This document shows, piece after piece, positions 9,458 through 17,557 of a stretch of 64,000 nucleotides of DNA. The stretch is from Bog-756 sp052326605 (GTDB lineage: Bacteria; Actinomycetota; Acidimicrobiia; Acidimicrobiales; RAAP-2). The DNA lies in assembly GCA_052326605.1 (NCBI GenBank), contig JBKQMB010000054.1, positions 1 to 64,000 on the forward strand, written 5' to 3'. Position 1 is the stretch's first letter. Every line of letters begins with the position of its first letter. The translations under genes and the position numbers were made by a program. The notes under the pieces were generated by a model. That model saw only the letters and a list, made by a program, of their open reading frames with translations. It did no database searches and had not been told where the DNA came from.

Positions 9458-9862
9458 ATGTCCGCCGGAGAGATCGCTGTGCTCGTCGCCAGCATCGCGT
9501 GCGTGGGCGCGGTCATCGGGCTGCTGGTCGCCGTGGGGTCGCTGCGCCGTGAGGTCCAGAGGTTGGGCGCGGTCTCCGACGAGCTCCGCCGCCACACCGT
9601 CCCGTTGGTGGCCGACGCCCACCGGGTGGTGGACCAGGCCGCCACCGAAATGGAGCGGGTGGGTGCCGTGCTCGACTCCACCGAGTCGGTCCATGCCACG
9701 GTGGACTCGGCCTCGAGGCTCGCCTATCGGGCCTTCGCCAACCCCGTCGTCAAGGTGCTAGCGGTCCGGGCCGGCGCCGCCACCGGGCTGCGCCGTCTCG
9801 CTTCGGGTTCGGACCCGGCGGGCGCCGGTGGTGCTTCGCCCAACGGGAACGGCCCGCGCTAG
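9458..9862 (+). CDS. DUF948-family membrane protein
   Basis: A 134-residue protein with one N-terminal membrane segment (residues about 5-28, IAVLVASIACVGAVIGLLVAV) followed by an amphipathic helical region resembling the DUF948 family (about residues 32-90) and a Gly/Ala/Pro-rich end. DUF948 proteins have no assigned biochemical role. I chose the ATG at 9458; a TTG two codons earlier is also in frame. It stands just before the DUF6167-like gene and alaS, the order also known in other actinobacteria. Confidence 0.75.
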   Translation: MSAGEIAVLVASIACVGAVIGLLVAVGSLRREVQRLGAVSDELRRHTVPLVADAHRVVDQAATEMERVGAVLDSTESVHATVDSASRLAYRAFANPVVKVLAVRAGAATGLRRLASGSDPAGAGGASPNGNGPR

Positions 9863-9865
9863 CCC

Positions 9866-10324
9866 ATGCCGAAACGTACGTTCTGGCTGGTCACGGGTGC
9901 CGCGATCGGTGCGGGGTCGTCGCTGTGGGCGGAGCGCAAGGTGCACCGTGCGGTGCAGCAGGCGGCTGCCCGGCTGCAACCCGACGCCATCGTCGTGGAG
10001 GTGGGGCGATCGGCCCGGCAGGTGGCCGGCACAGCCGGGGACCGGGTCCGGGGGGCCATGTCCTCCGGCCGTGACGAAATGCAGCGACGTGAGGAGGAGC
10101 TGTGGGCCGAACTGGCGGCCCAGGGTGTGGAGCATCCCGCCACGGTGGGCCCGCCCGCCAGGGCGTCCTCAGTGCCGCCCGCCGTCGCGGCCGCCCCGTT
10201 CGCCACGGTGCCGAATCCATCTCCCGGGGACCCGGCTCGCCGACCGGCGACGCCCCGGGGATCACGGGCACTGGGAAGATTGCGGCGGGCGCCGGCAAAA
10301 TCAGCCTCTCACCTGGGCAACTAG
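9866..10324 (+). CDS. DUF6167-like small protein
   Basis: A 152-residue protein beginning MPKRTFWLVTGAAIGAGSSL: a short hydrophobic N-terminal segment, then a charged helical region (ERKVHRAVQQAAARLQPD) and a disordered Ala/Pro-rich C-terminus. The N-terminus and the position between a DUF948 gene and alaS match the actinobacterial DUF6167 family, whose function is unknown. It starts 3 bp after the previous stop, so the two are likely translated together. Confidence 0.7.
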   Translation: MPKRTFWLVTGAAIGAGSSLWAERKVHRAVQQAAARLQPDAIVVEVGRSARQVAGTAGDRVRGAMSSGRDEMQRREEELWAELAAQGVEHPATVGPPARASSVPPAVAAAPFATVPNPSPGDPARRPATPRGSRALGRLRRAPAKSASHLGN

Positions 10325-10335
10325 GATTCCCGGTC

Positions 10336-12951
10336 GTGACCCCCGGCACGGCGCCTGACGCCGACGACCTGCGCGCCTCGTTCACCCGCTTCTTCACCGG
10401 GCGCGGCCATGCCGCGGTGCCCTCGGCCAGCCTGATTCCTCACGATCCCTCGGTGCTGTTCACCATCGCCGGCATGGTGCCCTTCAAACCGTTCTTCCTC
10501 GGTGACGAGGTGCCGCCGTGGACGCGGGCCACCTCTGTGCAGAAGTGCTTTCGCACGCTCGACATCGACATCGTGGGCACGACCCAGCGCCACTGCACCT
10601 TCTTCGAGATGCTGGGGAACTTCAGCTTCGGCGACTACTTCAAGGCCGAGGCCATCCCGTATGCCTGGGAGCTGGTCACCGAGGTCCTGGGTATCGACGG
10701 CGACCGTGTGTGGGTCACCGTCCACGAGAGCGACGACGAGGCCGAGCACATCTGGCGTGACTCTGTGGGGGTGCCTGCCGCGCGCATCCAGCGGATGGGG
10801 GAGGACAACTTCTGGAAGATGGGGGACACCGGCCCGTGCGGGCCGTGCTCGGAGCTCTACTTCGACAAGGGTGCCGACTACGGCGCCGACGGTGGTCCGG
10901 CCTTCGGGGGCGCCGAGCGGTTCGTGGAGATCTGGAACCTGGTGTTCATGCAGTACAACCGCAGCGCCGACGGGTCCACCGAGGACTTGCCCCGCCCGAG
11001 CATCGACACTGGCGCCGGCCTCGAGCGGATCCTGCCCCTCCTGCAGGGCGTCGACTCCATCTTCGCCACCGACCTCTTTCTGCCGATGATCGAGACGGCC
11101 CAGTCGATCACCGGTCGGACCTACGGTCGAGACGAGGGGGTGGACATCGGATTGCGGATCCTGGCCGACCACGGTCGGGCCATGTCCATGCTGGTGTCCG
11201 ATGGCGTGCTTCCCGCCAACGAGGGCCGTGGGTACGTCCTGCGGCGGATCATCCGCCGAGCCATTCGTCGTGCCCGTCAACTCGGTGTCGACGGATCGTG
11301 CACGCCCCGGCTGGTGGACGCCGCGGTGGGGATCCTCGGTGGGGCCTATCCGGCCATGGCCGAGCAGCACGGGCTGATCTCCGACGTGGTTGCCCGTGAG
11401 GAAGAGGGATTCCTCCGCACCCTGGCCACGGGGTCGACCATCCTCGAGGAGCAGTTGGCCTCGGGCCTGGAGTCGGTCTCCGGCGAGGTGGCCTTCCGAC
11501 TCCACGACACCTACGGGTTCCCGGTCGAGCTGACGGTGGAGATCGCCGAAGAGGCCGGACTGGCAGTCGATCTCGCAGGGTTCGAGGAAGCCATGGACCG
11601 CCAGCGCAGCCAGGCCCGCGCCGCGGCCCGTGCCGGCAAGACCGTGGCCGGCGAGCAGGCCTATCGGTCGGTGCTCGACCTCGAGGGCCAGACGGTGTTC
11701 GTCGGGCAACGGCCCGATGGCTACGCGGCGCCCGCCAGGGTGGTGGCCGTGCTGGCCGACCTCGACCCCGGGCGTGTCGGGCAGGCGGAGATCTTCCTCG
11801 ACCGCACGCCGTTCTACGCCGAAGGCGGCGGCCAGATGGGCGATACCGGCACCATCGTGACCGAAACGGGGACCGCCCAGGTCTACGACACGGTGTCGGC
11901 CCTGCCGGGGTTGACCTCCCATCGGGCCACGCTGACCGGTGAGATCTTCGCCGGCCAGGACGCCCTGGCCGCCATCGACGGTCCTCGCCGCGACGCGCTG
12001 CGCCGAAACCACACCGGGACCCACCTGCTCCATGCGGCGCTGCGGGCCGTGCTCGGGGACCAGGTGCGCCAACAGGGCTCGCTGGTCGCCCCCGATCGAT
12101 TGCGCTTCGACTTCAGCCACCATGGCGGAGTCTCACCCGAGGAGCTGGCGGCCGTGTCGGCCATGGCCAACGCGGAGGTGCTCACCGACGACGATGTGGT
12201 GGTCGAGGAGACCACGAAGGCCGAGGCCGAGGCGATGGGGGCACTTGCGTTCTTCGGCGACAAGTACGGCGAGCGGGTCCGGGTGGTTCGGGCCGGAGAG
12301 CACTCGGTCGAACTGTGTGGTGGCACCCACGTGGGTGCCCTCGGCATGATCGGCCCCATCACAGTGGTGTCGGAATCATCCATCGGCTCGAACACGAGGA
12401 GGATCGAAGCGGTGACCGGCGCGAGCGCCATCGATCGGATCGCCGCCCGCGAGGGGCTGCTGACGGAAGCAGCTGCCCTGCTCCGGACCGAGCCCGAGCA
12501 CGTGCTCGAGGCCATCGACCGCCTCCTCGAACGCCAGCGTGCCGCGGAAAGGGCCCTCGAACAGGCCAGGAGCCGGGAGCTGCAGTCGGAGGCAGCCTCG
12601 CTCGTCGCCGAGGCCACCCAGGGGGTGGTGGTGGCCCGCCGTGATGGCCTGGCACCCGACCTTCTTCGTGACCTGGCACAGAGCATCCGCAGCACCGGTG
12701 GCCTCCGGGCGGTGGTGCTCGGAGGCAGCCCGGACGGCGAGCGGGCTGCGCTCGCCGTGGCGGCCGATCGGACGGCGGGCCACGAGGCTGACGGCGGCCA
12801 GGTGCACGCCGGCGACCTGGTGAAGCAGGTCGCCCCGCTCCTCGGCGGCGGGGGAGGCGGCTCACCGGAGGTGGCAGTGGCCGGGGGCAAGGATCCGAGC
12901 GGCATCGACAGAGCGCTCGACGAGGCGCGGCGGGCTCTTGTCGGTGGCTGA
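10336..12951 (+). CDS. alaS: Alanyl-tRNA synthetase
   Basis: Charges tRNA-Ala and clears mischarged Ser/Gly-tRNA. The 871-residue protein has the full set: the class II core with TIAGMVPFKPFFLG and TQRHCTFFEMLGNFSFGDYF, the tRNA-recognition region, the editing domain with the Zn-binding HTGTHLLHAALR and CGGTHVGALGMIG motifs, and the C-Ala coiled coil and DHHA1-like end (GGGGGGSPEVAVAGG). GTG at 10336, with AGGA at 10323-10326, is the chosen start because the family begins here (LRASFTRFFTGRGHAAVPS). The frame runs open further upstream, but that part overlaps the DUF6167 gene and has no family similarity. Confidence 0.97.
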   Translation: MTPGTAPDADDLRASFTRFFTGRGHAAVPSASLIPHDPSVLFTIAGMVPFKPFFLGDEVPPWTRATSVQKCFRTLDIDIVGTTQRHCTFFEMLGNFSFGDYFKAEAIPYAWELVTEVLGIDGDRVWVTVHESDDEAEHIWRDSVGVPAARIQRMGEDNFWKMGDTGPCGPCSELYFDKGADYGADGGPAFGGAERFVEIWNLVFMQYNRSADGSTEDLPRPSIDTGAGLERILPLLQGVDSIFATDLFLPMIETAQSITGRTYGRDEGVDIGLRILADHGRAMSMLVSDGVLPANEGRGYVLRRIIRRAIRRARQLGVDGSCTPRLVDAAVGILGGAYPAMAEQHGLISDVVAREEEGFLRTLATGSTILEEQLASGLESVSGEVAFRLHDTYGFPVELTVEIAEEAGLAVDLAGFEEAMDRQRSQARAAARAGKTVAGEQAYRSVLDLEGQTVFVGQRPDGYAAPARVVAVLADLDPGRVGQAEIFLDRTPFYAEGGGQMGDTGTIVTETGTAQVYDTVSALPGLTSHRATLTGEIFAGQDALAAIDGPRRDALRRNHTGTHLLHAALRAVLGDQVRQQGSLVAPDRLRFDFSHHGGVSPEELAAVSAMANAEVLTDDDVVVEETTKAEAEAMGALAFFGDKYGERVRVVRAGEHSVELCGGTHVGALGMIGPITVVSESSIGSNTRRIEAVTGASAIDRIAAREGLLTEAAALLRTEPEHVLEAIDRLLERQRAAERALEQARSRELQSEAASLVAEATQGVVVARRDGLAPDLLRDLAQSIRSTGGLRAVVLGGSPDGERAALAVAADRTAGHEADGGQVHAGDLVKQVAPLLGGGGGGSPEVAVAGGKDPSGIDRALDEARRALVGG

Positions 12952-12957
12952 GCGACG

Positions 12958-13416
12958 GTGACGGGGGGGACCCGGCTGCGGCGGGGCAGGGCTCTGGGGA
13001 TCGACCTCGGATCCCGCCGGATCGGCATCGCTGTCAGCGATTCGGCAGGCACGATGGCGTTGCCGCGCGGCACGGTGGTTCGGACGGGCGATGCTGACCG
13101 CGATCGCCGTGCCCTGGTCGAGCTGGTTCTGGAGGCGGAAGCGGTCGTGGTCGTGGTCGGACTGCCGCTCTCCCTCGACGGTTCGCGGGGGCCCGCAGCC
13201 ACGGCTGCCGGCACCGAGGCCGATGCCCTCCGTGTGCTTCTGGAGGATCACGGGATCCCCGTCGAGCTCTTCGACGAGCGCCTCACCACGGTGACCGCGC
13301 ACCAGGCGCTGGCCGCCGCCGGCAGCAGTGAGCGCAAACGCCGGAGCATGGTCGACGAGACCGCTGCGGCGGTAATGCTCTCGGCGTGGCTCGAGGGGTC
13401 GGGTGGGCAACCGTGA
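12958..13416 (+). CDS. ruvX: RuvX/YqgF-type RNase H-fold protein
   Basis: A 152-residue YqgF-family protein, a putative Holliday-junction resolvase also implicated in pre-16S rRNA processing. It shows the RNase H-fold N-terminal strand with GIDLGSRRIGIAVSD, the VVVGLPLSLDGSRGP motif, LFDERLTTVTA, and the acidic KRRSMVDETAAAVML end. These are the usual catalytic-site segments. The start is GTG, 6 bp after alaS. The stop overlaps the mltG start by 4 bp (GTGA). Confidence 0.92.
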   Translation: MTGGTRLRRGRALGIDLGSRRIGIAVSDSAGTMALPRGTVVRTGDADRDRRALVELVLEAEAVVVVVGLPLSLDGSRGPAATAAGTEADALRVLLEDHGIPVELFDERLTTVTAHQALAAAGSSERKRRSMVDETAAAVMLSAWLEGSGGQP

Positions 13417-14636
13417 GCCCGGCCGCGGGCGAGGACCCGGGCCCGCTCCCCGGAGAGGGCCCCGGATCAGGCCCAGACCCGGTCTCCGGTCCGGGCCCCG
13501 ACGAGGCGGATCCCTACCCGGAGGATGCGTTCCCTGACGCAGGGGCCGGTGCCGGGCCCGACGTCCCTCAGATCTACGGACGCGACCCCGGGGAGGAGGC
13601 GGGCGACACGGGAGCCGGGGGCGGTCGGCGTGTGTGGCGGATCGCCGCCCTGGCCTTCGTGCTCCTCGGCCTCGCGGTGATCGTCGGCGGCTACGTCTGG
13701 GTCAGCTCCGAGGCGAACCCCTCGGGACGCCCGGGTCCCCAGGTCATCGTCACCGTCCGGGCAGGTTCCGGCGTCAACCAGGTGGCGGCCACGCTGGAGG
13801 CCAAGCAGGTGATCGGCAGCTCCTTGGCCTACCGGATCTGGGGCCAGTTCCACAGCCTTCCCGGCGTGCTGGCCGGCGCCTACGCCTTCGACAAGAACTC
13901 GAGCTTCTCTGAGGTGAACTCGGTGTTGGCTGCCGGGCCGAACGTCTTCCCGCTGGAGATCCCCCCGGGGTTCACGGTGTCCGAAGTGGCCCAACGGGTC
14001 GGCCAGCTGCCGGGCCACCACGCCAGTGCATTCGACGCGGTGGCCACAGGGGGCACGCTCCATTCGCCCTGGCAGCCGGTGGGCTCGACCAGTCTCGAAG
14101 GGCTGCTGGGCACCGGCGTCTACGTGGTGGTCCCCGGTGAGACCGACTCCCATCTGCTGACCCTGATGATCGACCGGTTCGACAACAAGGCGACGGCCCT
14201 GGGGCTGGCTGCCGGATCGGCCAGTCTGGGGCTCACCCCCTACCAGGTGATCACCATCGCCTCCATCGTCGAGAAGGAAGGGGTCATCGCAAAGAACCTC
14301 GGACCGGTGGCCAGGGTCATCCTCAACCGCCTGGGTGCGGACATGTCCCTGCAGATGAACTCGACCGTGCTCTACTCGGAGGGCCGGGACGGAGGGCCGG
14401 TCACCTCGAAGGATCTCGCCCTCCATACCCCCTACAACACGTACCTGAACAAGGGTCTGACTCCGACGCCGATCTGCTTCCCCTCGTCTGCCTCGCTGCA
14501 GGCGGCCCTCGATCCGCCGAGCGGTCCGTGGCTCTACTTCGTGGTGGTGGAGCCCGATGGGACCGAGGCGTTCTCCGACACCTACCGGCAGCAACTTGCG
14601 AACGAGGCACTGGCCAAGCAACGCGGACTGGGCTAG
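13413..14636 (+). CDS. mltG: Endolytic transglycosylase MltG (YceG-like)
   Basis: Cleaves nascent peptidoglycan strands at the outer face of the membrane. The 407-residue protein has a long acidic/Pro/Gly-rich cytoplasmic N-terminus (residues 1-70), one membrane segment (IAALAFVLLGLAVIVGGYVW) and an extracellular YceG domain with the catalytic-glutamate motif IASIVEKEG near residue 288, plus the ending segments SLQMNSTVLYSEG and GLTPTPICFPS. GTG at 13413 overlaps the ruvX stop codon; an in-frame GTG at 13386 would overlap ruvX more deeply. Confidence 0.93.
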   Translation: MSPAAGEDPGPLPGEGPGSGPDPVSGPGPDEADPYPEDAFPDAGAGAGPDVPQIYGRDPGEEAGDTGAGGGRRVWRIAALAFVLLGLAVIVGGYVWVSSEANPSGRPGPQVIVTVRAGSGVNQVAATLEAKQVIGSSLAYRIWGQFHSLPGVLAGAYAFDKNSSFSEVNSVLAAGPNVFPLEIPPGFTVSEVAQRVGQLPGHHASAFDAVATGGTLHSPWQPVGSTSLEGLLGTGVYVVVPGETDSHLLTLMIDRFDNKATALGLAAGSASLGLTPYQVITIASIVEKEGVIAKNLGPVARVILNRLGADMSLQMNSTVLYSEGRDGGPVTSKDLALHTPYNTYLNKGLTPTPICFPSSASLQAALDPPSGPWLYFVVVEPDGTEAFSDTYRQQLANEALAKQRGLG

Positions 14637-14654
14637 ACGGACCAGACTGCAAGG

Positions 14655-15542
14655 ATGCCGCCGACACCGACCACCCCGACCGCTGGACCGGGGCTATCCG
14701 CCGCCACCGTCGTCGTCGGGGTGATCGGCGATCCTGTGGGCCGGTCGCTGTCGCCCCTGCTGCACAACACGGCCTTCGCCGAGCTGGGCATCAACTGGGT
14801 TTCGGTCGGCTTCACGGTGGCTCCGGGAGCTGTCGCCGCGGCCCTCCGGGGCGCTCGGGCCCTGGGGATCAAGGGCCTCTCGGTGACCATGCCCCACAAG
14901 GACGTCGTCGCAGGCCTGGTGGATCGGCGGACACCGCTCGCCGACCGCCTCGGAGCGGTGAACTGCGTGGTCAACGAAGGCGATGGGATGGTCGGTGACA
15001 ACACGGACGGAGCGGGTTTGGTGGCCGCACTGCGCCGGGGAGGGGTGTTCGACCCGGCCGGGCGCCGCTGCCTGGTGATCGGAGCAGGGGGTGCGGCACG
15101 GGCGGTGGTCGCGGCGCTGGCCGACGCCAGGGCCGACCAGGTGGTGGTGGTCAACCGATCGGCGGAGCGAGGCGCCTCGGCAGCCGCCCTCGCCGGCGCG
15201 GTCGGGTGTGTGGGGGCTGCCGGAGATGTCGCCCACTGCGACCTGGTGGTCAACGCCACCCCCCTCGGCATGGCTCGTGGACGCAGCGGAGGCCCGGGGG
15301 AGTGGCCCCTGGACCCCACCCTGCTCGGCCCCGGCCAGCTGGTGGTGGACCTGGTCTACCAGCCGCCCCTGACGCCCTGGTTGGAGGCTGCCCGGGCCCA
15401 GGGTGCCTCGGTGGCCAACGGGGTGGGGATGCTGGTGCACCAGGCCGCCCTGCAGCTGACCCTCTGGACCGGGTTGGAGGCACCGGTCGACGCCATGTGG
15501 CGAGCGGTCAGCTCCCACGCGGCCCTGGGGGCGTCCCGGTAG
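14655..15542 (+). CDS. aroE: Shikimate dehydrogenase
   Basis: Reduces 3-dehydroshikimate to shikimate with NADPH in the aromatic amino acid pathway. The 295-residue protein has the substrate-binding GDPVGRSLSPLLHN motif, the catalytic-lysine segment LSVTMPHKD, GDNTDGAGLV, the Rossmann glycine motif VIGAGGAARAVV and NATPLGM. ATG at 14655 sits behind an AAGG. It is the last gene of the alaS-ruvX-mltG-aroE run, with 18 bp after mltG. Confidence 0.95.
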   Translation: MPPTPTTPTAGPGLSAATVVVGVIGDPVGRSLSPLLHNTAFAELGINWVSVGFTVAPGAVAAALRGARALGIKGLSVTMPHKDVVAGLVDRRTPLADRLGAVNCVVNEGDGMVGDNTDGAGLVAALRRGGVFDPAGRRCLVIGAGGAARAVVAALADARADQVVVVNRSAERGASAAALAGAVGCVGAAGDVAHCDLVVNATPLGMARGRSGGPGEWPLDPTLLGPGQLVVDLVYQPPLTPWLEAARAQGASVANGVGMLVHQAALQLTLWTGLEAPVDAMWRAVSSHAALGASR

Positions 15543-15666
15543 CCCTGGGAGCACGCGAGCACCGCCTGGCAACCCCGGAGCAGGCCCCGGAGAGGCCCGG
15601 GAGAGGCCCGGGCGCGCCGAAAGGAGCCCCTGGGCGGGGGGTAGCCTGGTCGATCGGAGCATCCTG

Positions 15667-16803
15667 GTGACCTACGCCCCTGCAACCCTTGGCACCCGGT
15701 CGCGGCAGGTCTCTGCCCGGATCGACATGCTGCTGCTCGGCGCGACCGGGCTGCTGGCCCTGACCGGGGTCGTCATGATCTATTCGGCGACCAAGGGCAA
15801 ACTCGCACTTGCCGGTGAGGACCCCCGCTACTTCCTGAAGCGCCAGGCCGTCTTTTTGGTGCTGGGCCTCGTTGTGATGGTCGCACTCTTGCTCTTCGAC
15901 TACCGAAGACTCGAGCAGCTCAGCACGGTGCTCTACGTGGGCATCGTACTGGCGCTCCTTGCCGTGCTGTCCCCAGTGGGATCCCATGCACTGGGGTCGC
16001 AACGGTGGTTCGCACTGGGACCTCTCCAGCTGCAACCGTCGGAGTTTGCCACCCTGGTCCTTATCATCGCCATCGCCACCTACTGCACCAGACGGCCCGA
16101 GGGCCTCGACTTCCGTGACCTGGTCCGGCTGGTGCTCATGTCCGCCCTCCCGATTGTGCTGATCATCAAACAGCCGGACCTCGGTACCGCCATCGTCATG
16201 CTGGTGATCCTCATGGTGATGCTGGCCGTGGCCGGCATGCCGGGCCGGTATCTGCTGTTGCTGATCGTCGGTGCCGTGGTGCTCGTGATCTTCGCACTCA
16301 ACGTGGGACTGCTGAAGCACTACCAGATCGTGCGCTTGACCAGCTTCATCTCGCCCGAGGGCGCCAACCAGAACGTCACCTACAACGTGACCCAGGCCAA
16401 GGATGCCATCGCTCACGGCGGCATCTTCGGTCGGGGTCTGTTCCACGGAGCGGTCACCAACCTGGCCTACGTCCCCGAACAGCAGACCGACTTCATCTTC
16501 TCGGCCGTGGGCGAGCAGCTCGGGTTCGTCGGGGCCGGAGTCCTCCTGCTCTTGTACGGGGTGGTGGCCTGGAGGGTGCTCCGCACCGCGCAGTTGGCTC
16601 GGGACACCTACGGGCGGCTCATCTGCTCGGGCGTATTCGCCCTCCTGGTCTTCTCGGTCTTCGAGAACGTGGGCATGAACATGGGGATCATGCCGGTGGC
16701 CGGCATCCCCCTCCCGTTCCTGTCGTACGGCGGGTCGGCGATGATCGGCTTCATGGCGGCAATCGGACTGGTGACCAGCGTGCACATGCGGAGTGTGCGG
16801 TGA
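15667..16803 (+). CDS. rodA: SEDS peptidoglycan glycosyltransferase, RodA-like
   Basis: A polytopic membrane enzyme that polymerises lipid II into glycan strands, normally with a class B PBP. The 378-residue product has about 10 hydrophobic segments and the SEDS signatures: QPSEFATLVLIIAIATY, KQPDLGTAIVML, PEQQTDFIFSAVGEQLG with the putative catalytic Asp, and PFLSYGGSAMIG. Size matches RodA rather than longer FtsW proteins. The GTG start at 15667 lies 124 bp after aroE. The stop overlaps the next gene by GTGA. No PBP gene is adjacent. Confidence 0.85.
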   Translation: MTYAPATLGTRSRQVSARIDMLLLGATGLLALTGVVMIYSATKGKLALAGEDPRYFLKRQAVFLVLGLVVMVALLLFDYRRLEQLSTVLYVGIVLALLAVLSPVGSHALGSQRWFALGPLQLQPSEFATLVLIIAIATYCTRRPEGLDFRDLVRLVLMSALPIVLIIKQPDLGTAIVMLVILMVMLAVAGMPGRYLLLLIVGAVVLVIFALNVGLLKHYQIVRLTSFISPEGANQNVTYNVTQAKDAIAHGGIFGRGLFHGAVTNLAYVPEQQTDFIFSAVGEQLGFVGAGVLLLLYGVVAWRVLRTAQLARDTYGRLICSGVFALLVFSVFENVGMNMGIMPVAGIPLPFLSYGGSAMIGFMAAIGLVTSVHMRSVR

Positions 16804-17483
16804 GCGATCCCGTCGCAGCGCCCATCGAATCGATGGACCCGGGCAGCGGCGGGGACGCAACCGAAGGGTCCGGGCCCGACGGGGACGCCCCGGTCGACGC
16901 CCGCGGGTCGGAAGGGCATCCGGCCGAAAGGGAAGAGACAGCGGTGGGGCCTTCTCCTGCCCCGGAGGCGCCCGACGACGCATCGGCCGTCCCGACAGTG
17001 GCCCCTCCGGAGGAGTCGGCGGCTGCCGGCGCGCTACCCCTGGCGGACTTCCGGATGGCCCTGGTGTCGTCGGTGACGGTGGACCTTCCCAACCAGCATC
17101 CGACGGTGGTCCTGCGGGAGACCGAGTCACCCCGTCGCCAACTCTCCTTCTCCGTCGGACTCCCGGACGGTATCGTCCTGTCGCATGCCCTGCGGCGCAT
17201 TCCCACCCCGCGGCCGCTCACCCAGGAGTTGATGAGCTCTGTGCTCCGGAGCTTCGACATCGACGTGGTTGCAGTGCGGCTGGTCGGCCGCCGTGGGGCG
17301 GTCTACTTCGCCGAACTGGACCTTCGCGGCCGAAACGGGCACGCGGTCCTCTCGTGCCGACCTTCCGATGGCCTCACGGTGGCGCTCCTCCAGCCGGTGC
17401 CCGTCCCCATCCTCATCGACCGCCGGCTGTTCGAGACGAGCGGCGACGTCACCCCGTCCGGGGGGGCCGTCTCACCGGTCTGA
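16800..17483 (+). CDS. Bifunctional nuclease (DUF151) family protein
   Basis: A 227-residue protein. Residues 1-80 are an acidic/Pro-rich disordered extension; the rest matches the bifunctional nuclease family, named after plant proteins with DNase/RNase activity: PTVVLRETE, a PRPLTQELM helix, and the SCRPSDGLTVALLQPVPV block (the D-RPSD-A-ALA motif of the family, here C-RPSD-L-VAL). Starting at GTG 16800 couples it to rodA. Activity and the biological role in bacteria are not established. Confidence 0.8.
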   Translation: MSDPVAAPIESMDPGSGGDATEGSGPDGDAPVDARGSEGHPAEREETAVGPSPAPEAPDDASAVPTVAPPEESAAAGALPLADFRMALVSSVTVDLPNQHPTVVLRETESPRRQLSFSVGLPDGIVLSHALRRIPTPRPLTQELMSSVLRSFDIDVVAVRLVGRRGAVYFAELDLRGRNGHAVLSCRPSDGLTVALLQPVPVPILIDRRLFETSGDVTPSGGAVSPV

Positions 17484-17527
17484 GGCTGCGGCACGCCCCG
17501 GGTCGGCGCAGCACTCAGCTGGTGGGA

Positions 17528-17542
17528 CCCGGTCGCACCGGG
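17528..17542. terminator. Hairpin between convergent genes
   Basis: A CCCGGT / ACCGGG stem of 6 bp with a 3-nt loop (CGC) sits in the 74-bp gap between the nuclease gene (+) and the SEDS gene (-). There is no T tract. It may be a weak bidirectional terminator. Confidence 0.35.
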
Positions 17543-17557
17543 CTCGGGGGGAGGTGG

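Noticed and set aside
10102..10335. Longer N-terminus for AlaS
   Set aside because: It overlaps the DUF6167-like gene and does not resemble AlaRS; the family begins at GTG 10336.
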